Notes: a model not told the origin generated them from the sequence alone. 64,000 nt of DNA from Streptomyces sp. NBC_01142 (GCF_026341125.1 NZ_JAPEOR010000001.1:1426001-1490000); one strand, 5' to 3'; counted from the stretch's first letter, positions 34,855 through 44,432 are shown. Program-made: numbers and translations.

Positions 34855-35073
34855 ATGGCAAAGGCGCTTCTCGGTTACGTCGGCGGTTCCGACCCGCGAC
34901 TCCTCGCCGAGATGCGACGGCTTCAGCAGCGCGTCCAGGACCTCGAATCCGAGCTTGTACGGATCCAGTCCGAGAATGACGCGCTCAATGCTGCCGTCGC
35001 TCAGCACCCCGGAGAGTCGCTGCTCGACGGCATCGACATCGACGTACCCCAGGCGGAACCTGCGCTCACCTGA
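34855..35073 (+). CDS. Small conserved coiled-coil protein upstream of smc
   Basis: 72 aa. It begins MAKALLGYVGGSDPRLLAEM, followed by a heptad-rich helix (LQQRVQDLESELVRIQSENDAL) long enough for one coiled coil, and an acidic tail GIDIDVPQAEPALT. GAGGACC precedes the ATG. From memory the gene recurs at this position in other Streptomyces, which supports it being real. It has no recognised domain. Coiled-coil dimerisation is inferred. A terminator with a rare T-tract separates it from smc. Confidence 0.85.
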   Translation: MAKALLGYVGGSDPRLLAEMRRLQQRVQDLESELVRIQSENDALNAAVAQHPGESLLDGIDIDVPQAEPALT

Positions 35074-35112
35074 GCGCGGCGATCTGCTGGAGTTTCATCG
35101 CGCAAGATATGC

Positions 35113-35134
35113 AAGGGACGCCTCGGCGTCCCTT
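35113..35134 (+). terminator. Canonical intrinsic terminator with T-tract before smc
   Basis: AAGGGACGC / GCGTCCCTT with a CTCG loop, followed by CTTTCTTTTTTG. The U-rich tail is unusual for this genome and makes the call strong. Confidence 0.9.
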
Positions 35135-35234
35135 CTTTCTTTTTTGTTCCGCCTCTTACCGTACGCCCCTTACCGTCTGATGTGCCCTGCACCTTCATGG
35201 GTGAAACCGACAGCGAAAGGTAGAGTCCGGCGGC

Positions 35235-38200
35235 GTGCACCTCAAGGCCATGACCCTGCGCGGGTTCAAATCCTTCGCCTCCGCCACGACGCTGCGCTTC
35301 GAGCCGGGCATCACCTGCGTCGTGGGCCCCAACGGTTCGGGCAAGTCCAATGTGGTGGACGCGCTCTCCTGGGTCATGGGTGAACAGGGGGCCAAGTCCC
35401 TGCGGGGCGGAAAGATGGAAGACGTCATCTTCGCCGGCACGACCGGGCGGCCGCCGCTCGGCCGCGCGGAAGTGTCGTTGACCATCGACAACTCCGACGG
35501 CGCGCTTCCCATCGACTACGCCGAAGTCACCATCACACGGATCATGTTCCGCAACGGCGGCAGCGAGTACCAGCTCAACGGTGACACCTGCCGACTCCTC
35601 GACATCCAGGAGCTGCTGTCCGACTCCGGCATCGGCCGCGAGATGCATGTCATCGTCGGGCAGGGCCAGCTCGACTCCGTACTGCACGCGGATCCGATGG
35701 GGCGTCGGGCCTTCATCGAGGAGGCCGCAGGCGTACTCAAGCACCGCAAGCGCAAGGAGAAGGCGCTGCGCAAGCTGGACGCGATGCAGGCCAACCTCGC
35801 CCGCGTACAGGATCTGACCGACGAGCTGCGGCGTCAGCTCAAACCGCTGGGACGGCAGGCCGCGGTGGCGCGGCGGGCCGCCGTCATCCAGGCCGATCTG
35901 CGCGACGCCCGGCTGCGGCTGCTCGCCGACGATCTCGTACGGCTGCGGGAGGCACTGCGCGGCGAGATCGCCGACGAGGCGGCGCTCAAGGAACGCAAGG
36001 ACGCGGCCGAGGCGGAGCTCAAGACCGCGCTGACCCGTGAGGCGGAGCTGGAGGACGAGGTACGGCGGCTGGCGCCGCGCCTGCAGCGGGCCCAGCAGAG
36101 CTGGTACGAACTCTCGCAGCTGGCCGAGCGGGTGCGCGGCACGATCTCGCTGGCCGATGCGCGGGTCAAGAGCGCGACCGCGGCCCCGCCGGAGGAGCGG
36201 CGCGGACGCGACCCCGAGGACATGGAGCGCGAGGCTGCCCGGATCCGTGAGCAGGAGGCGGAGCTGGAGGCCGCGCTGGAGGCGGCGGAGCACGCGCTGG
36301 AGGACACCGTCGCCCACCGCGCCGAGCTGGAGCGGGAGCTGGCGGTCGAGGAGCGCAGACTCAAGGACGTGGCGCGGGCGATCGCCGACCGGCGCGAGGG
36401 TCTGGCGCGGCTCAACGGTCAGGTCAACGCCGCCCGTTCGCGGGCGGCCTCCGCACAGGCCGAGATCGACCGGCTGGCCGCCGCGCGCGACGAGGCGCAG
36501 GAGCGGGCCGTCGCCGCGCAGGAGGAGTACGAGCAGCTCAAGGCCGAGGTCGACGGTCTGGATGCCGACGACTCCGCGCTGGGTGAGCGGCACGACGCGG
36601 CCAAGCGCGAGCTGGCCGAGGCGGAGTCGGCACTGGGCGCGGCCCGCGAGGCGCTCACCACGGCGGAACGCAAGCGTGCCGCTGTGGCCGCCCGCCGCGA
36701 GGCGCTCGCACTCGGCCTGCGCCGCAAGGACGGCACGGGTGCGCTGCTCGGTGCGAAGGACCGGCTGACGGGTCTGCTGGGCCCGGCGGCCGAACTGCTC
36801 ACGGTGACCCAGGGCTACGAGGTCCCGGTCGCCGCGGCGCTGGGCGCGGCGGCGGACGCGATCGCCGTGACCGGCCCCGCCACGGCGGCCGAGGCGATCC
36901 GGCTGCTACGCAAACAGGACGTGGGCCGCGCGGCCCTGCTGCTCGGCGGCATGCCGCTGCCCGGGCAGGGCGGCAGTCCGCGGGCCGGCGCGGCCGGCGA
37001 ACCGCCCGCTGTCGAGGATCTGGTGCGCGGGCCGGACGAACTCATGGGCGCCGTACGCCGGCTGGTGCGGGGCATGGTCGTCGTCGGGACGCTGGAGGAC
37101 GCCGAGGACCTGGTGTACGCACGGCCCGAGCTCACCGCCGTGACCGCGGAAGGTGACGTTCTCGGGGCGCACTTCGCGCAGGGCGGTTCCGCCGGGGCGC
37201 CGAGCCTGCTTGAGGTGCAGGCCTCCGTCGACGAGGCCGCCGCCGAGCTGGAGGAGCTGGCCGTACGGTGCGAGGAGCTGGCCACCGCGCAGCAGCAGGC
37301 GGCCGGGCGGCGCGGCGAATGTGCCGCGCTCGTCGAGGAGCTGGGCGAACTCCGACGGGCCGCGGACCGCGAGAAGTCGGCGGTCTCGGGGCAGCTGGGG
37401 CGGCTCGCCGGGCAGGCGCGCGGTGCCGCGGGCGAGGCCGAGCGGACGACCGCGGCCGCGGCCAGGGCACAGGAGGCGCTGGAGCGGGCGCGGGAGGAGG
37501 CGGAGGAGCTGGCCGAGCGGCTGCTCGTCGCCGAGGAGGCATCCCCCTCCGGCGACGGCGCGGAGGAGGAGCCCGATACGCATGTACGGGACCGGCTCGC
37601 CGCCGACGGCGCCAACGCGCGCCAGACCGAGATGGAGGCCAGGCTCCAGGTCCGTACGCACGAGGAGCGGGTCAAGGGGCTCGCGGGCCGTGCGGACGGG
37701 CTCGACCGGGGAGCACGCGCCGAGCGCGAGGCACGGGCGCGCGCCGAACAGCGGCGCGCCCGGCTGCGGCACGAGGCCGAGGTCGCCGCCGCGGTGGCCG
37801 GCGGCGCCCGCCAGCTTCTCGCGCATGTCGAGGTGTCACTGGTACGGGCCGAGGCGGAGCGGGTCGCCGCCGACGCGGCCAAGGCCGGGCGCGAGCAGCA
37901 GCTGACGGCCGCCCGCAACCAGGGGCGCGACCTCAAGGGCGAGCTCGACAAACTCACGGATTCGGTTCACCGCGGTGAGGTACTCGGGGCGGAGAAGCGG
38001 CTGCGGATCGAGCAGCTGGAGACCAAGGCCCTGGAGGAGCTGGGCGTGGAACCGGCCGGACTGGTGTCCGAATACGGGCCCGACCAGCTGGTTCCGCCCT
38101 CGCCGCCTGCCGAGGGAGAGGAGCTGCCGGATGACCCGGAACACCCGCGAAACCAGCCGAAACCGTTCCTGCGCGGCGAGCAGGAGAAGCGGCTCAAGTC

Positions 38201-38816
38201 TGCCGAACGGGCGTATCAGCAGCTCGGGAAGGTGAACCCGCTCGCCCTGGAGGAGTTCTCGGCGCTGGAGGAACGGCACAAGTTCCTCTCCGAGCAGCTT
38301 GAAGACCTGAAGAAGACCAGAACCGACCTGCTTCAGGTGATCAAGGAGGTCGACGAGCGCGTGGAGCAGGTTTTCACGGAGGCGTACCGCGACACCGCCC
38401 GCGAGTTCGAGGGTGTCTTCTCGCGGCTCTTCCCCGGTGGCGAGGGGCGGCTGATTCTCACCGACCCCGGCAACATGCTCACCACGGGCGTGGACGTCGA
38501 GGCGAGACCGCCCGGCAAGAAGGTCAAGCGGCTCTCGCTGCTCTCGGGCGGCGAGCGGTCACTGACCGCCGTCGCGCTGCTGGTGTCGATCTTCAAGGCC
38601 CGGCCGAGCCCGTTCTATGTGATGGACGAGGTCGAGGCGGCGCTCGACGACACCAACCTCCAGCGGCTGATCCGGATCATGCAGGAGCTCCAGGAGAGCT
38701 CGCAGCTGATTGTGATCACGCACCAGAAGCGGACGATGGAGGTCGCGGACGCGCTGTACGGCGTCTCCATGCAGGGAGACGGCGTCTCCAAGGTCATCAG
38801 CCAGCGTCTTCGCTGA
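35235..38816 (+). CDS. smc: Chromosome segregation protein SMC
   Basis: 1193 aa. The N-terminal head begins MHLKAMTLRGFKSFA with Walker A GPNGSGKSN (31-39). Long Ala/Glu/Arg coiled coils flank a hinge at about 515-650 containing GLLGPAAELLTV and AALGAAADAIAV. The C-terminal head has the signature LLSGGERSLTAVALL near 1103 and Walker B FYVMDEVEAALDD near 1130. SMC with ScpA and ScpB condenses and segregates origins. The GTG at 35235 is the family start. A monocistronic arrangement is likely. Confidence 0.97.
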   Translation: MHLKAMTLRGFKSFASATTLRFEPGITCVVGPNGSGKSNVVDALSWVMGEQGAKSLRGGKMEDVIFAGTTGRPPLGRAEVSLTIDNSDGALPIDYAEVTITRIMFRNGGSEYQLNGDTCRLLDIQELLSDSGIGREMHVIVGQGQLDSVLHADPMGRRAFIEEAAGVLKHRKRKEKALRKLDAMQANLARVQDLTDELRRQLKPLGRQAAVARRAAVIQADLRDARLRLLADDLVRLREALRGEIADEAALKERKDAAEAELKTALTREAELEDEVRRLAPRLQRAQQSWYELSQLAERVRGTISLADARVKSATAAPPEERRGRDPEDMEREAARIREQEAELEAALEAAEHALEDTVAHRAELERELAVEERRLKDVARAIADRREGLARLNGQVNAARSRAASAQAEIDRLAAARDEAQERAVAAQEEYEQLKAEVDGLDADDSALGERHDAAKRELAEAESALGAAREALTTAERKRAAVAARREALALGLRRKDGTGALLGAKDRLTGLLGPAAELLTVTQGYEVPVAAALGAAADAIAVTGPATAAEAIRLLRKQDVGRAALLLGGMPLPGQGGSPRAGAAGEPPAVEDLVRGPDELMGAVRRLVRGMVVVGTLEDAEDLVYARPELTAVTAEGDVLGAHFAQGGSAGAPSLLEVQASVDEAAAELEELAVRCEELATAQQQAAGRRGECAALVEELGELRRAADREKSAVSGQLGRLAGQARGAAGEAERTTAAAARAQEALERAREEAEELAERLLVAEEASPSGDGAEEEPDTHVRDRLAADGANARQTEMEARLQVRTHEERVKGLAGRADGLDRGARAEREARARAEQRRARLRHEAEVAAAVAGGARQLLAHVEVSLVRAEAERVAADAAKAGREQQLTAARNQGRDLKGELDKLTDSVHRGEVLGAEKRLRIEQLETKALEELGVEPAGLVSEYGPDQLVPPSPPAEGEELPDDPEHPRNQPKPFLRGEQEKRLKSAERAYQQLGKVNPLALEEFSALEERHKFLSEQLEDLKKTRTDLLQVIKEVDERVEQVFTEAYRDTAREFEGVFSRLFPGGEGRLILTDPGNMLTTGVDVEARPPGKKVKRLSLLSGGERSLTAVALLVSIFKARPSPFYVMDEVEAALDDTNLQRLIRIMQELQESSQLIVITHQKRTMEVADALYGVSMQGDGVSKVISQRLR

Positions 38817-38892
38817 CCAGTATTCAACTATTGAAGTCAAGGTGCCATCCGTGTGGTTCACATTTCTTCCACATGGAGCTCTTGACTTCGAA

Positions 38893-38969
38893 ACTTGAAG
38901 GAATAGTCTCTGCAACGTTGCTTTTACCTTCAAGTGGTGGGCGTCGCGATGTTGTGCGCCACTTGAAGG
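38893..38969. promoter_or_regulatory. Three evenly spaced ACTTGAAGG sites upstream of the sugar permease
   Basis: ACTTGAAGG occurs at 38893-38901 (plus), as its complement CCTTCAAGT at 38927-38935, and again at 38961-38969 (plus). The starts are exactly 34 bp apart with 25-bp spacers. The second and third copies extend to an 11-bp inverted repeat (CCTTCAAGTGG at 38927-38937, CCACTTGAAGG at 38959-38969). A related palindrome TTCAA-CTA-TTGAA lies at 38823-38835. The stretch is AT-rich and ends 50 bp before the permease start, so an operator array is the likeliest reading. Confidence 0.65.
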
Positions 38970-39018
38970 GCTCGCCCCCGACGTCCGGCGACGCCGCCGG
39001 ACGGCCTCAGGAGTACAC

Positions 39019-40440
39019 GTGACCAGCACTGCGCAGCCACCGCCTTCGTCGGGGGCCCGTGAGGCCCGCCCCGAACACCTCGGGCATGTCATCTTCATCA
39101 CGGCAGCCGCCGCGATGGGCGGCTTCCTCTTCGGCTACGACAGCGCCGTCATCAACGGCGCCGTCGAGGCCATCCGGGATCGCTACGACATCGGCTCGGG
39201 AACCCTCGCCCAGGTCATCGCCGTCGCCCTGATCGGCTGCGCCATCGGCGCCGCGACCGCCGGCCGGATCGCCGACCGCATCGGCCGTATCCGCTGTATG
39301 CAGATCGCCGCCGTGCTCTTCTCCATCAGCGCGCTCGGCTCCGCTCTCCCGTTCTCCCTCTACGACCTCGCCTTCTGGCGCATCATCGGCGGCTTCGCCA
39401 TCGGTATGGCCTCCGTCATCGGCCCGGCCTACATCGCCGAGGTCTCCCCGGCCGCCTACCGCGGCCGGCTCGCCTCCTTCCAGCAGGCCGCCATCGTCAT
39501 CGGCATCGCCATCTCCCAGCTGGTGAACTACGGCATCCTGCAGCTCGCCGACGGTGACCAGCGCGGCGAGATCGGCGGCATCGAGGCCTGGCAGTGGATG
39601 CTCGGCGTCATGGTCGTCCCGGCAGTGCTGTACGGACTGCTGTCCTTCGCGATCCCCGAGTCGCCCCGCTTCCTGATCTCCGTCGGCAAGGTCGACAAGG
39701 CCAAGCAGGTCCTCAAGGAGGTCGAGGGCGACCGCATCGACCTGGACGCCCGGGTGACCGAGATCGACCACGCGATGCACCGCGAGCACAAGTCGACCTT
39801 CAAGGACCTGCTGGGAGGCCGCTTCGCCTTCCTGCCCATCGTCTGGGTCGGCATCGGACTCTCGGTCTTCCAGCAGCTCGTCGGCATCAACGTCGCCTTC
39901 TACTACTCCGCGACGCTGTGGCAGTCGGTCGGTGTCGACCCGTCGAGCTCGTTCCTGTACTCGTTCACCACGTCGATCGTGAACATCGTCGGCACCGTGA
40001 TCGCGATGGTCCTGGTCGACCGGATCGGCCGCAGGCCGCTCGCGCTCATCGGCTCGTCCGGTATGGCGATCGCCCTCGCCTTCGAGGCCTGGGCCTTCTC
40101 CGCCGAGCTCGTCGACGGCAAACTGCCCGACACCCAGGGACTCGTCGCCCTGATCGCGGCCCATGTCTTCGTGCTCTTCTTCGCACTCTCGTGGGGCGTC
40201 GTGGTCTGGGTCTTCCTCGGCGAGATGTTCCCGAACCGGATCCGCGCCGCCGCCCTGGGCGTCGCTGCCTCGGCGCAGTGGATCGCCAACTGGGCCATCA
40301 CCGCGAGCTTCCCGAGTCTGGCGGACTGGAACCTCTCGGGCACCTACATCATCTACACAGCCTTCGCCGTGCTCTCGATCCCCTTCGTGCTCAGGTACGT
40401 CAAGGAGACCAAGGGCAAGGCGTTGGAGGAGATGGGCTAA
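39019..40440 (+). CDS. glcP: MFS sugar (glucose) permease, GlcP type
   Basis: 473 aa, 12 predicted membrane segments of the sugar porter family. Motifs: GFLFGYDSAVINGAV in TM1, RIADRIGRIR after TM2, PESPRFL at the end of TM6, FQQLVGINVAFYY in TM7, DRIGRRPLALIG, and KETKGKALEEM near the C-terminus. In S. coelicolor the orthologous position beside smc holds glcP1, the main glucose transporter (established knowledge). The GTG at 39019 is the start. A striking 34-bp-periodic operator-like array lies upstream. Confidence 0.9.
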   Translation: MTSTAQPPPSSGAREARPEHLGHVIFITAAAAMGGFLFGYDSAVINGAVEAIRDRYDIGSGTLAQVIAVALIGCAIGAATAGRIADRIGRIRCMQIAAVLFSISALGSALPFSLYDLAFWRIIGGFAIGMASVIGPAYIAEVSPAAYRGRLASFQQAAIVIGIAISQLVNYGILQLADGDQRGEIGGIEAWQWMLGVMVVPAVLYGLLSFAIPESPRFLISVGKVDKAKQVLKEVEGDRIDLDARVTEIDHAMHREHKSTFKDLLGGRFAFLPIVWVGIGLSVFQQLVGINVAFYYSATLWQSVGVDPSSSFLYSFTTSIVNIVGTVIAMVLVDRIGRRPLALIGSSGMAIALAFEAWAFSAELVDGKLPDTQGLVALIAAHVFVLFFALSWGVVVWVFLGEMFPNRIRAAALGVAASAQWIANWAITASFPSLADWNLSGTYIIYTAFAVLSIPFVLRYVKETKGKALEEMG

Positions 40441-40468
40441 TCCCCGCTGCCCCTCTCCTCACCACGGA

Positions 40469-40514
40469 ACTGCCCCGGCTCACCCTCCTCTAGAGGTCCT
40501 TGAGCCGGGGCAGT
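40469..40514. terminator. Terminator overlapping the 3' end of the LLM gene
   Basis: ACTGCCCCGGCTCA / TGAGCCGGGGCAGT, a perfect 14-bp stem with an 18-nt loop. The right arm is made of the last codons (LPRLKD) of the minus-strand gene. It could end transcription from both converging genes. Confidence 0.7.
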
Positions 40515-41464
40515 ACGTCTTCGCAGAACAGATGCAGACTGCGCCAGCCCTCGTCCACCGGCATTCCGCCGCACAGCGGATGCAGGACCAGGCTCTCCGC
40601 GCCGAGCAGGACGCACTCGTCCGGCGTGACGATCCGGTACACGCCCTCGCTCCGCAGCTCCTCGACCGTGGTGGCCCGAGAGCGCACCGCCGAGCGGATG
40701 TCCTTGGACTGCCAGGACGCATACATCCGGGCCTCGTGCAGAAAGCGCTCGCCGTACTGCGCCCAGGTGCGGTCCGGGTCCTCCGCGAGGTGCAGCAGCG
40801 GGGTCTCCTGCGCCGGCATCATGCAGAACCCCTCGGTCCCGTACTCCGTACGCCGCTCGTGGTAGTACGCCTCCAGCTCCGGCAGATGCGCGCTCGGGAA
40901 GAACGGCAGCCCGAGCCGGGCGGCGCGCCGGGCCGCGGCCTGCGAGGAACCGCCCACCAGCAGCAGCGGATGCGGCTGGGTGTACGGGCGCGGGGTGACC
41001 TGGACCGTACGGCCGCGGTACGTGAACGGCTCACCGGTCCACGCCGTCAGCAGCGTCTCCAGGAGTTCGTCCTGGAGCTTGCCGCGCCGGCCCCACTCGA
41101 CGCCCAGCTGCTCGTACTCCTGGGGCCGGTAGCCGATGCCCGCGACCGTGACCAGCCGCCCCTTGCCGATCAGATCCAGTACGGCGATGTCCTCTGCCAG
41201 CCGCAGCGGATCGTAGAGCGGGCCGATGATCGCGGAGACGGTGACCGCGATCCGGCGCGTGGAGCCGAGAACCGCGCCGGCGAAGACGAAGGGCGAGGGC
41301 AGCCAGTTGTCGGCGGCGCCGTGGTGCTCCTCGGTCTGGACGGTGTCGATGCCGCGGTCGTCGGCGTACGCGGCCATCTCCAGCGCCGCGCCATAGCGGG
41401 CCGCGAGGGTCTCGGGCGTCGCGTCGGGCTCGACCAGATTGAAACGGGCCACTGTGAAGGCCAT
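40490..41464 (-). CDS. LLM-class flavin-dependent oxidoreductase
   Basis: 324 aa TIM-barrel protein of the luciferase-like monooxygenase family, using FMN or F420. Characteristic stretches are DTVQTEEHHG, SPFVFAGAVLGSTRRIAV, GPLYDPLRLAEDIAVLD, GKGRLVTVAGIGYRPQEY and HPLLLVGGSSQAAARRAARLG. The substrate is unknown. cofC (F420 synthesis) elsewhere in the window makes F420 available to the cell but does not prove its use here. It lies 61 bp after the NCS1 permease on the same strand, so it may be co-transcribed and act on the imported compound. Confidence 0.9.
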   Translation of the reverse strand: MAFTVARFNLVEPDATPETLAARYGAALEMAAYADDRGIDTVQTEEHHGAADNWLPSPFVFAGAVLGSTRRIAVTVSAIIGPLYDPLRLAEDIAVLDLIGKGRLVTVAGIGYRPQEYEQLGVEWGRRGKLQDELLETLLTAWTGEPFTYRGRTVQVTPRPYTQPHPLLLVGGSSQAAARRAARLGLPFFPSAHLPELEAYYHERRTEYGTEGFCMMPAQETPLLHLAEDPDRTWAQYGERFLHEARMYASWQSKDIRSAVRSRATTVEELRSEGVYRIVTPDECVLLGAESLVLHPLCGGMPVDEGWRSLHLFCEDVLPRLKDL

Positions 41465-41525
41465 GGGAACGTCCCCCTCCGCCGGTGGGTTCGGGCAGCG
41501 GAGGAGGACGATAGCTGACGTTGCG

Positions 41526-42971
41526 TCAGATAGGCAGGGGTGCGGGCTCGCGCTCTTCTGCGGGGGCGGCCGCCACGGGAGCCTTCGTACGCGGCAGCAC
41601 CGCGTACAGCGCGGCGGCGATCACGATCGTGGCCGCCCAGCCCAGACCGTGCTTCCCGATCCAGGACGAGGCGAGCGGACCGGCGAACCAGTCGACCCCG
41701 GTGAAGAGCAGGCCGGCCGCCAGCGCGACGCCCCAGGAGACCATCGCCTGCCAGGCGAAGCCGCCCCGGTACCAGTACGCGCTGGTGCGCGTCGTGTCCA
41801 TCAGCGCCTCGCCGTCGTACGCAGGCCGACGCAGCATGTCGATGCCGAAGACACCGATCCAGGCCGAGAACGCCACCGCGAGAAGCGTCAGGAAGGAGAT
41901 GAACGAGCCGATGAAGCTGGTCGCCACCACCATCAGCAGGAAGCCGAAGATCAGGCTGATGACGGCGTTGACGCTGACCGCCCAGGTGCGCGGGACCTTG
42001 ATGCCCAGGGTCTGCGCGGTGAAACCGGCGGAGTACATCGACATCGAGTTGATCAGCAGCATGCCGATCAGCGCGATCAGCAGATACGGGACCGCGATCC
42101 ACATCGGCAGGATTTCGCCGATGAAGGCGACCGGGTCCTGCGCGCTGGCCAGGGACGGGGTCGAGACCGCCATCACCGCGCCCATCAGGACCATCGGCAG
42201 GACGACGATGCCGGCGCCGCCGACGGTCGAGCCGACCATCGCCCTGCTGGAGGCGGTGCGCGGGAGGTAGCGGGTGAAGTCGGGGCCCGAGGGGACCCAG
42301 CTGATGCCGCCCGCGGCGATGGTGCCGATGCCCGCGATCAGCATCGCCGTCGAACCGGCCGGCTTGTCGAAGACCGCGGACCAGTCGGTGTCGGCGATCA
42401 GATAGACCAGCACCAGAACGCTGAAGGCGCCGAAGAGATATGTCGACCACGTGCTGCACACGCGCAGGGCGTTGATGCCGAGCCCGGAGACGAGGAAGGT
42501 GGCGGTGACGAAGAGCAGCAGCGTGACGACGATCAGCGCGGTGCTGCTCTCGATGCCGAAGAGCAGATCCAGCACGGTCAGCACGGCGTACGCGCCGGTG
42601 ACGGCGTTGATGGTCTCCCAGCCCCAGCGCGCCACCCAGATGAGGGAGCCGGGGAAGAGGTTTCCGCGCTGGCCGAAGACGGCCCGGGACAGCGCCATGC
42701 CGGGGGAGCCGCCGCGTTTTCCGGCGATGGAGATCAGGCCGACGATTCCGTAGCTGAGGACGGGCGCCGCGATCGCGACGACCAGTACCTGCCAGAAGTT
42801 CAGGCCGTTGAAAACGATCAGACCCGCACCCATCGTGAGCAACAGCACGCTGATGTTGGCGGCGACCCAGGTCGGGAAGAGTTCGCGGACGTGACCGGTG
42901 CGCTCGTCGTCGGGGACGGGCTCGAGGCCACGGGTTTCTATCGCGCCTTCGGATTCGGAGGCGTGCGGCAT
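41526..42971 (-). CDS. NCS1-family cytosine/purine permease
   Basis: 481 aa with about 12 membrane helices. It begins MPHASESEGAIETRGLEPV, then FPTWVAANISVLLLTMGAG (substrate-site helix 1), AGKRGGSPGMALSRAVFG, VARWGWETINAVTGA (conserved TM3 region), GISWVPSGPDFTRYLPR and NSMSMYSAGFTAQTLG. Family members import cytosine, purines, hydantoins or related bases by Na+ or H+ symport. ATG 42971 was chosen; the extra 32 codons upstream have no support. It is divergent from ftsY and probably paired with the LLM oxidoreductase. Confidence 0.92.
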   Translation of the reverse strand: MPHASESEGAIETRGLEPVPDDERTGHVRELFPTWVAANISVLLLTMGAGLIVFNGLNFWQVLVVAIAAPVLSYGIVGLISIAGKRGGSPGMALSRAVFGQRGNLFPGSLIWVARWGWETINAVTGAYAVLTVLDLLFGIESSTALIVVTLLLFVTATFLVSGLGINALRVCSTWSTYLFGAFSVLVLVYLIADTDWSAVFDKPAGSTAMLIAGIGTIAAGGISWVPSGPDFTRYLPRTASSRAMVGSTVGGAGIVVLPMVLMGAVMAVSTPSLASAQDPVAFIGEILPMWIAVPYLLIALIGMLLINSMSMYSAGFTAQTLGIKVPRTWAVSVNAVISLIFGFLLMVVATSFIGSFISFLTLLAVAFSAWIGVFGIDMLRRPAYDGEALMDTTRTSAYWYRGGFAWQAMVSWGVALAAGLLFTGVDWFAGPLASSWIGKHGLGWAATIVIAAALYAVLPRTKAPVAAAPAEEREPAPLPI

Positions 42972-43141
42972 GGAACAGCTCCGTACAGAGGTGGGGGACT
43001 CAGGGGGAGTGTCGGCTGGGAGAAACCCAGAACCACCAGCATCGTACGTACCCCCCAAAAGGTCCAAATGACGAACTGCGCCCCTGTGTGATCCTCCCCG
43101 TCCACTGCGGGTGGGCGCGCGTGGCCGATACTGGGTGCGTT

Positions 43142-44356
43142 ATGGACATCCTCATCATTGCTCTAGTCATCGCCCTGGTCGCGGTCGGCGCGATCAGCGG
43201 GCTCGTGGTCGGCAGCCGCAAGAAGAAGCAGCTGCCGCCCTCGGCGCCGTCGAGCACGCCGACCATCACTGCCCCGCCCGCCGAACCTCAGGTCGGTGAG
43301 GATGCCGCACCGACGGTCGAAGAGCCGCGCCGCACGATCGAGGAGGTCGTCCTCCCCGACGCGGCCGAGGCCCCGGCCGCCGTCGAGGATCCGGTCGTCG
43401 CGGCGCCCCCCGCCCCCGAGATCGAGATCCCCGAGCCGACCGCCGGACGGCTGGTCCGGCTGCGCGCCCGCCTCGCCCGCTCCCAGAACTCGCTCGGCAA
43501 GGGGCTGCTCACGCTCCTGTCGCGTGAGCACCTCGACGAGGACACCTGGGAGGAGATCGAGGACACCCTGCTCACCGCGGACGTCGGTGTCGCGCCGACC
43601 CAGGAACTGGTCGAGCGGCTGCGCGAGCGCGTACGGGTCCTCGGTACGCGTACGCCCGAGGACCTGCGCGCCCTGCTGCGCGAGGAGCTGCTGCACCTCA
43701 TCGGTACCGACTTCGACCGCGCCGTGAAGACGGAGAGCGGTCTGGACACCCCGGGTGTCGTCCTGGTAGTCGGCGTCAACGGCACCGGAAAGACCACGAC
43801 GACCGGCAAGCTGGCGCGGGTCCTGGTCGCGGACGGCCGCTCCGTGGTGCTCGGCGCGGCGGACACGTTCCGTGCGGCGGCCGCGGACCAGCTCCAGACC
43901 TGGGGCGAGCGGGTCGGTGCGCGCACGGTACGCGGCCCCGAGGGCGGCGACCCGGCGTCGATCGCGTTCGACGCGGTCAAGGAGGGCATCGCCGAGGGCG
44001 CGGACGTCGTCCTCATCGACACGGCGGGCCGGCTGCACACCAAGACGGGCCTGATGGACGAGCTCGGCAAGGTCAAGCGCGTGGTCGAGAAGCACGGCCC
44101 GCTGGACGAGATCCTGCTGGTCCTCGACGCCACGACAGGCCAGAACGGTCTGGTCCAGGCCCGGGTCTTCGCGGAGGTCGTGGACATCACCGGCATCGTG
44201 CTGACCAAGCTGGACGGCACGGCCAAGGGCGGCATCGTGGTCGCGGTCCAGCGCGAACTGGGTGTACCGGTGAAGCTGGTGGGCCTGGGCGAGGGCCCGG
44301 ACGACCTGGCACCGTTCGAGCCGGAGGCGTTCGTCGACGCGCTGATCGGCGACTAG
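43142..44356 (+). CDS. ftsY: Signal recognition particle receptor FtsY
   Basis: 404 aa. It begins with a true membrane helix (MDILIIALVIALVAVGAIS...), which many FtsY proteins lack. An acidic Pro/Ala/Glu linker (about 35-105) follows, then the N domain and the G domain with GVNGTGKTTTTGKLA, DTAGRLHTK and TKLDGTAKGG (G1, G3, G4). It docks SRP-bound ribosomes at the translocon. The ATG at 43142 is preceded by the divergent promoter region. ffh lies 7.3 kb downstream on the same strand. Confidence 0.96.
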   Translation: MDILIIALVIALVAVGAISGLVVGSRKKKQLPPSAPSSTPTITAPPAEPQVGEDAAPTVEEPRRTIEEVVLPDAAEAPAAVEDPVVAAPPAPEIEIPEPTAGRLVRLRARLARSQNSLGKGLLTLLSREHLDEDTWEEIEDTLLTADVGVAPTQELVERLRERVRVLGTRTPEDLRALLREELLHLIGTDFDRAVKTESGLDTPGVVLVVGVNGTGKTTTTGKLARVLVADGRSVVLGAADTFRAAAADQLQTWGERVGARTVRGPEGGDPASIAFDAVKEGIAEGADVVLIDTAGRLHTKTGLMDELGKVKRVVEKHGPLDEILLVLDATTGQNGLVQARVFAEVVDITGIVLTKLDGTAKGGIVVAVQRELGVPVKLVGLGEGPDDLAPFEPEAFVDALIGD

Positions 44357-44432
44357 CTGTTGCCGGGTGGGGGCCTTCCTGTGCCGGCCGCTTCCCATGG
44401 ACCGGGGCTCCGCCCCGGCCGCCGCTCCTCAG

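Noticed and set aside
38831..39022. Short frame between smc and the permease
   Set aside because: AT-rich, poor codon bias, and it runs through the operator-like repeats.
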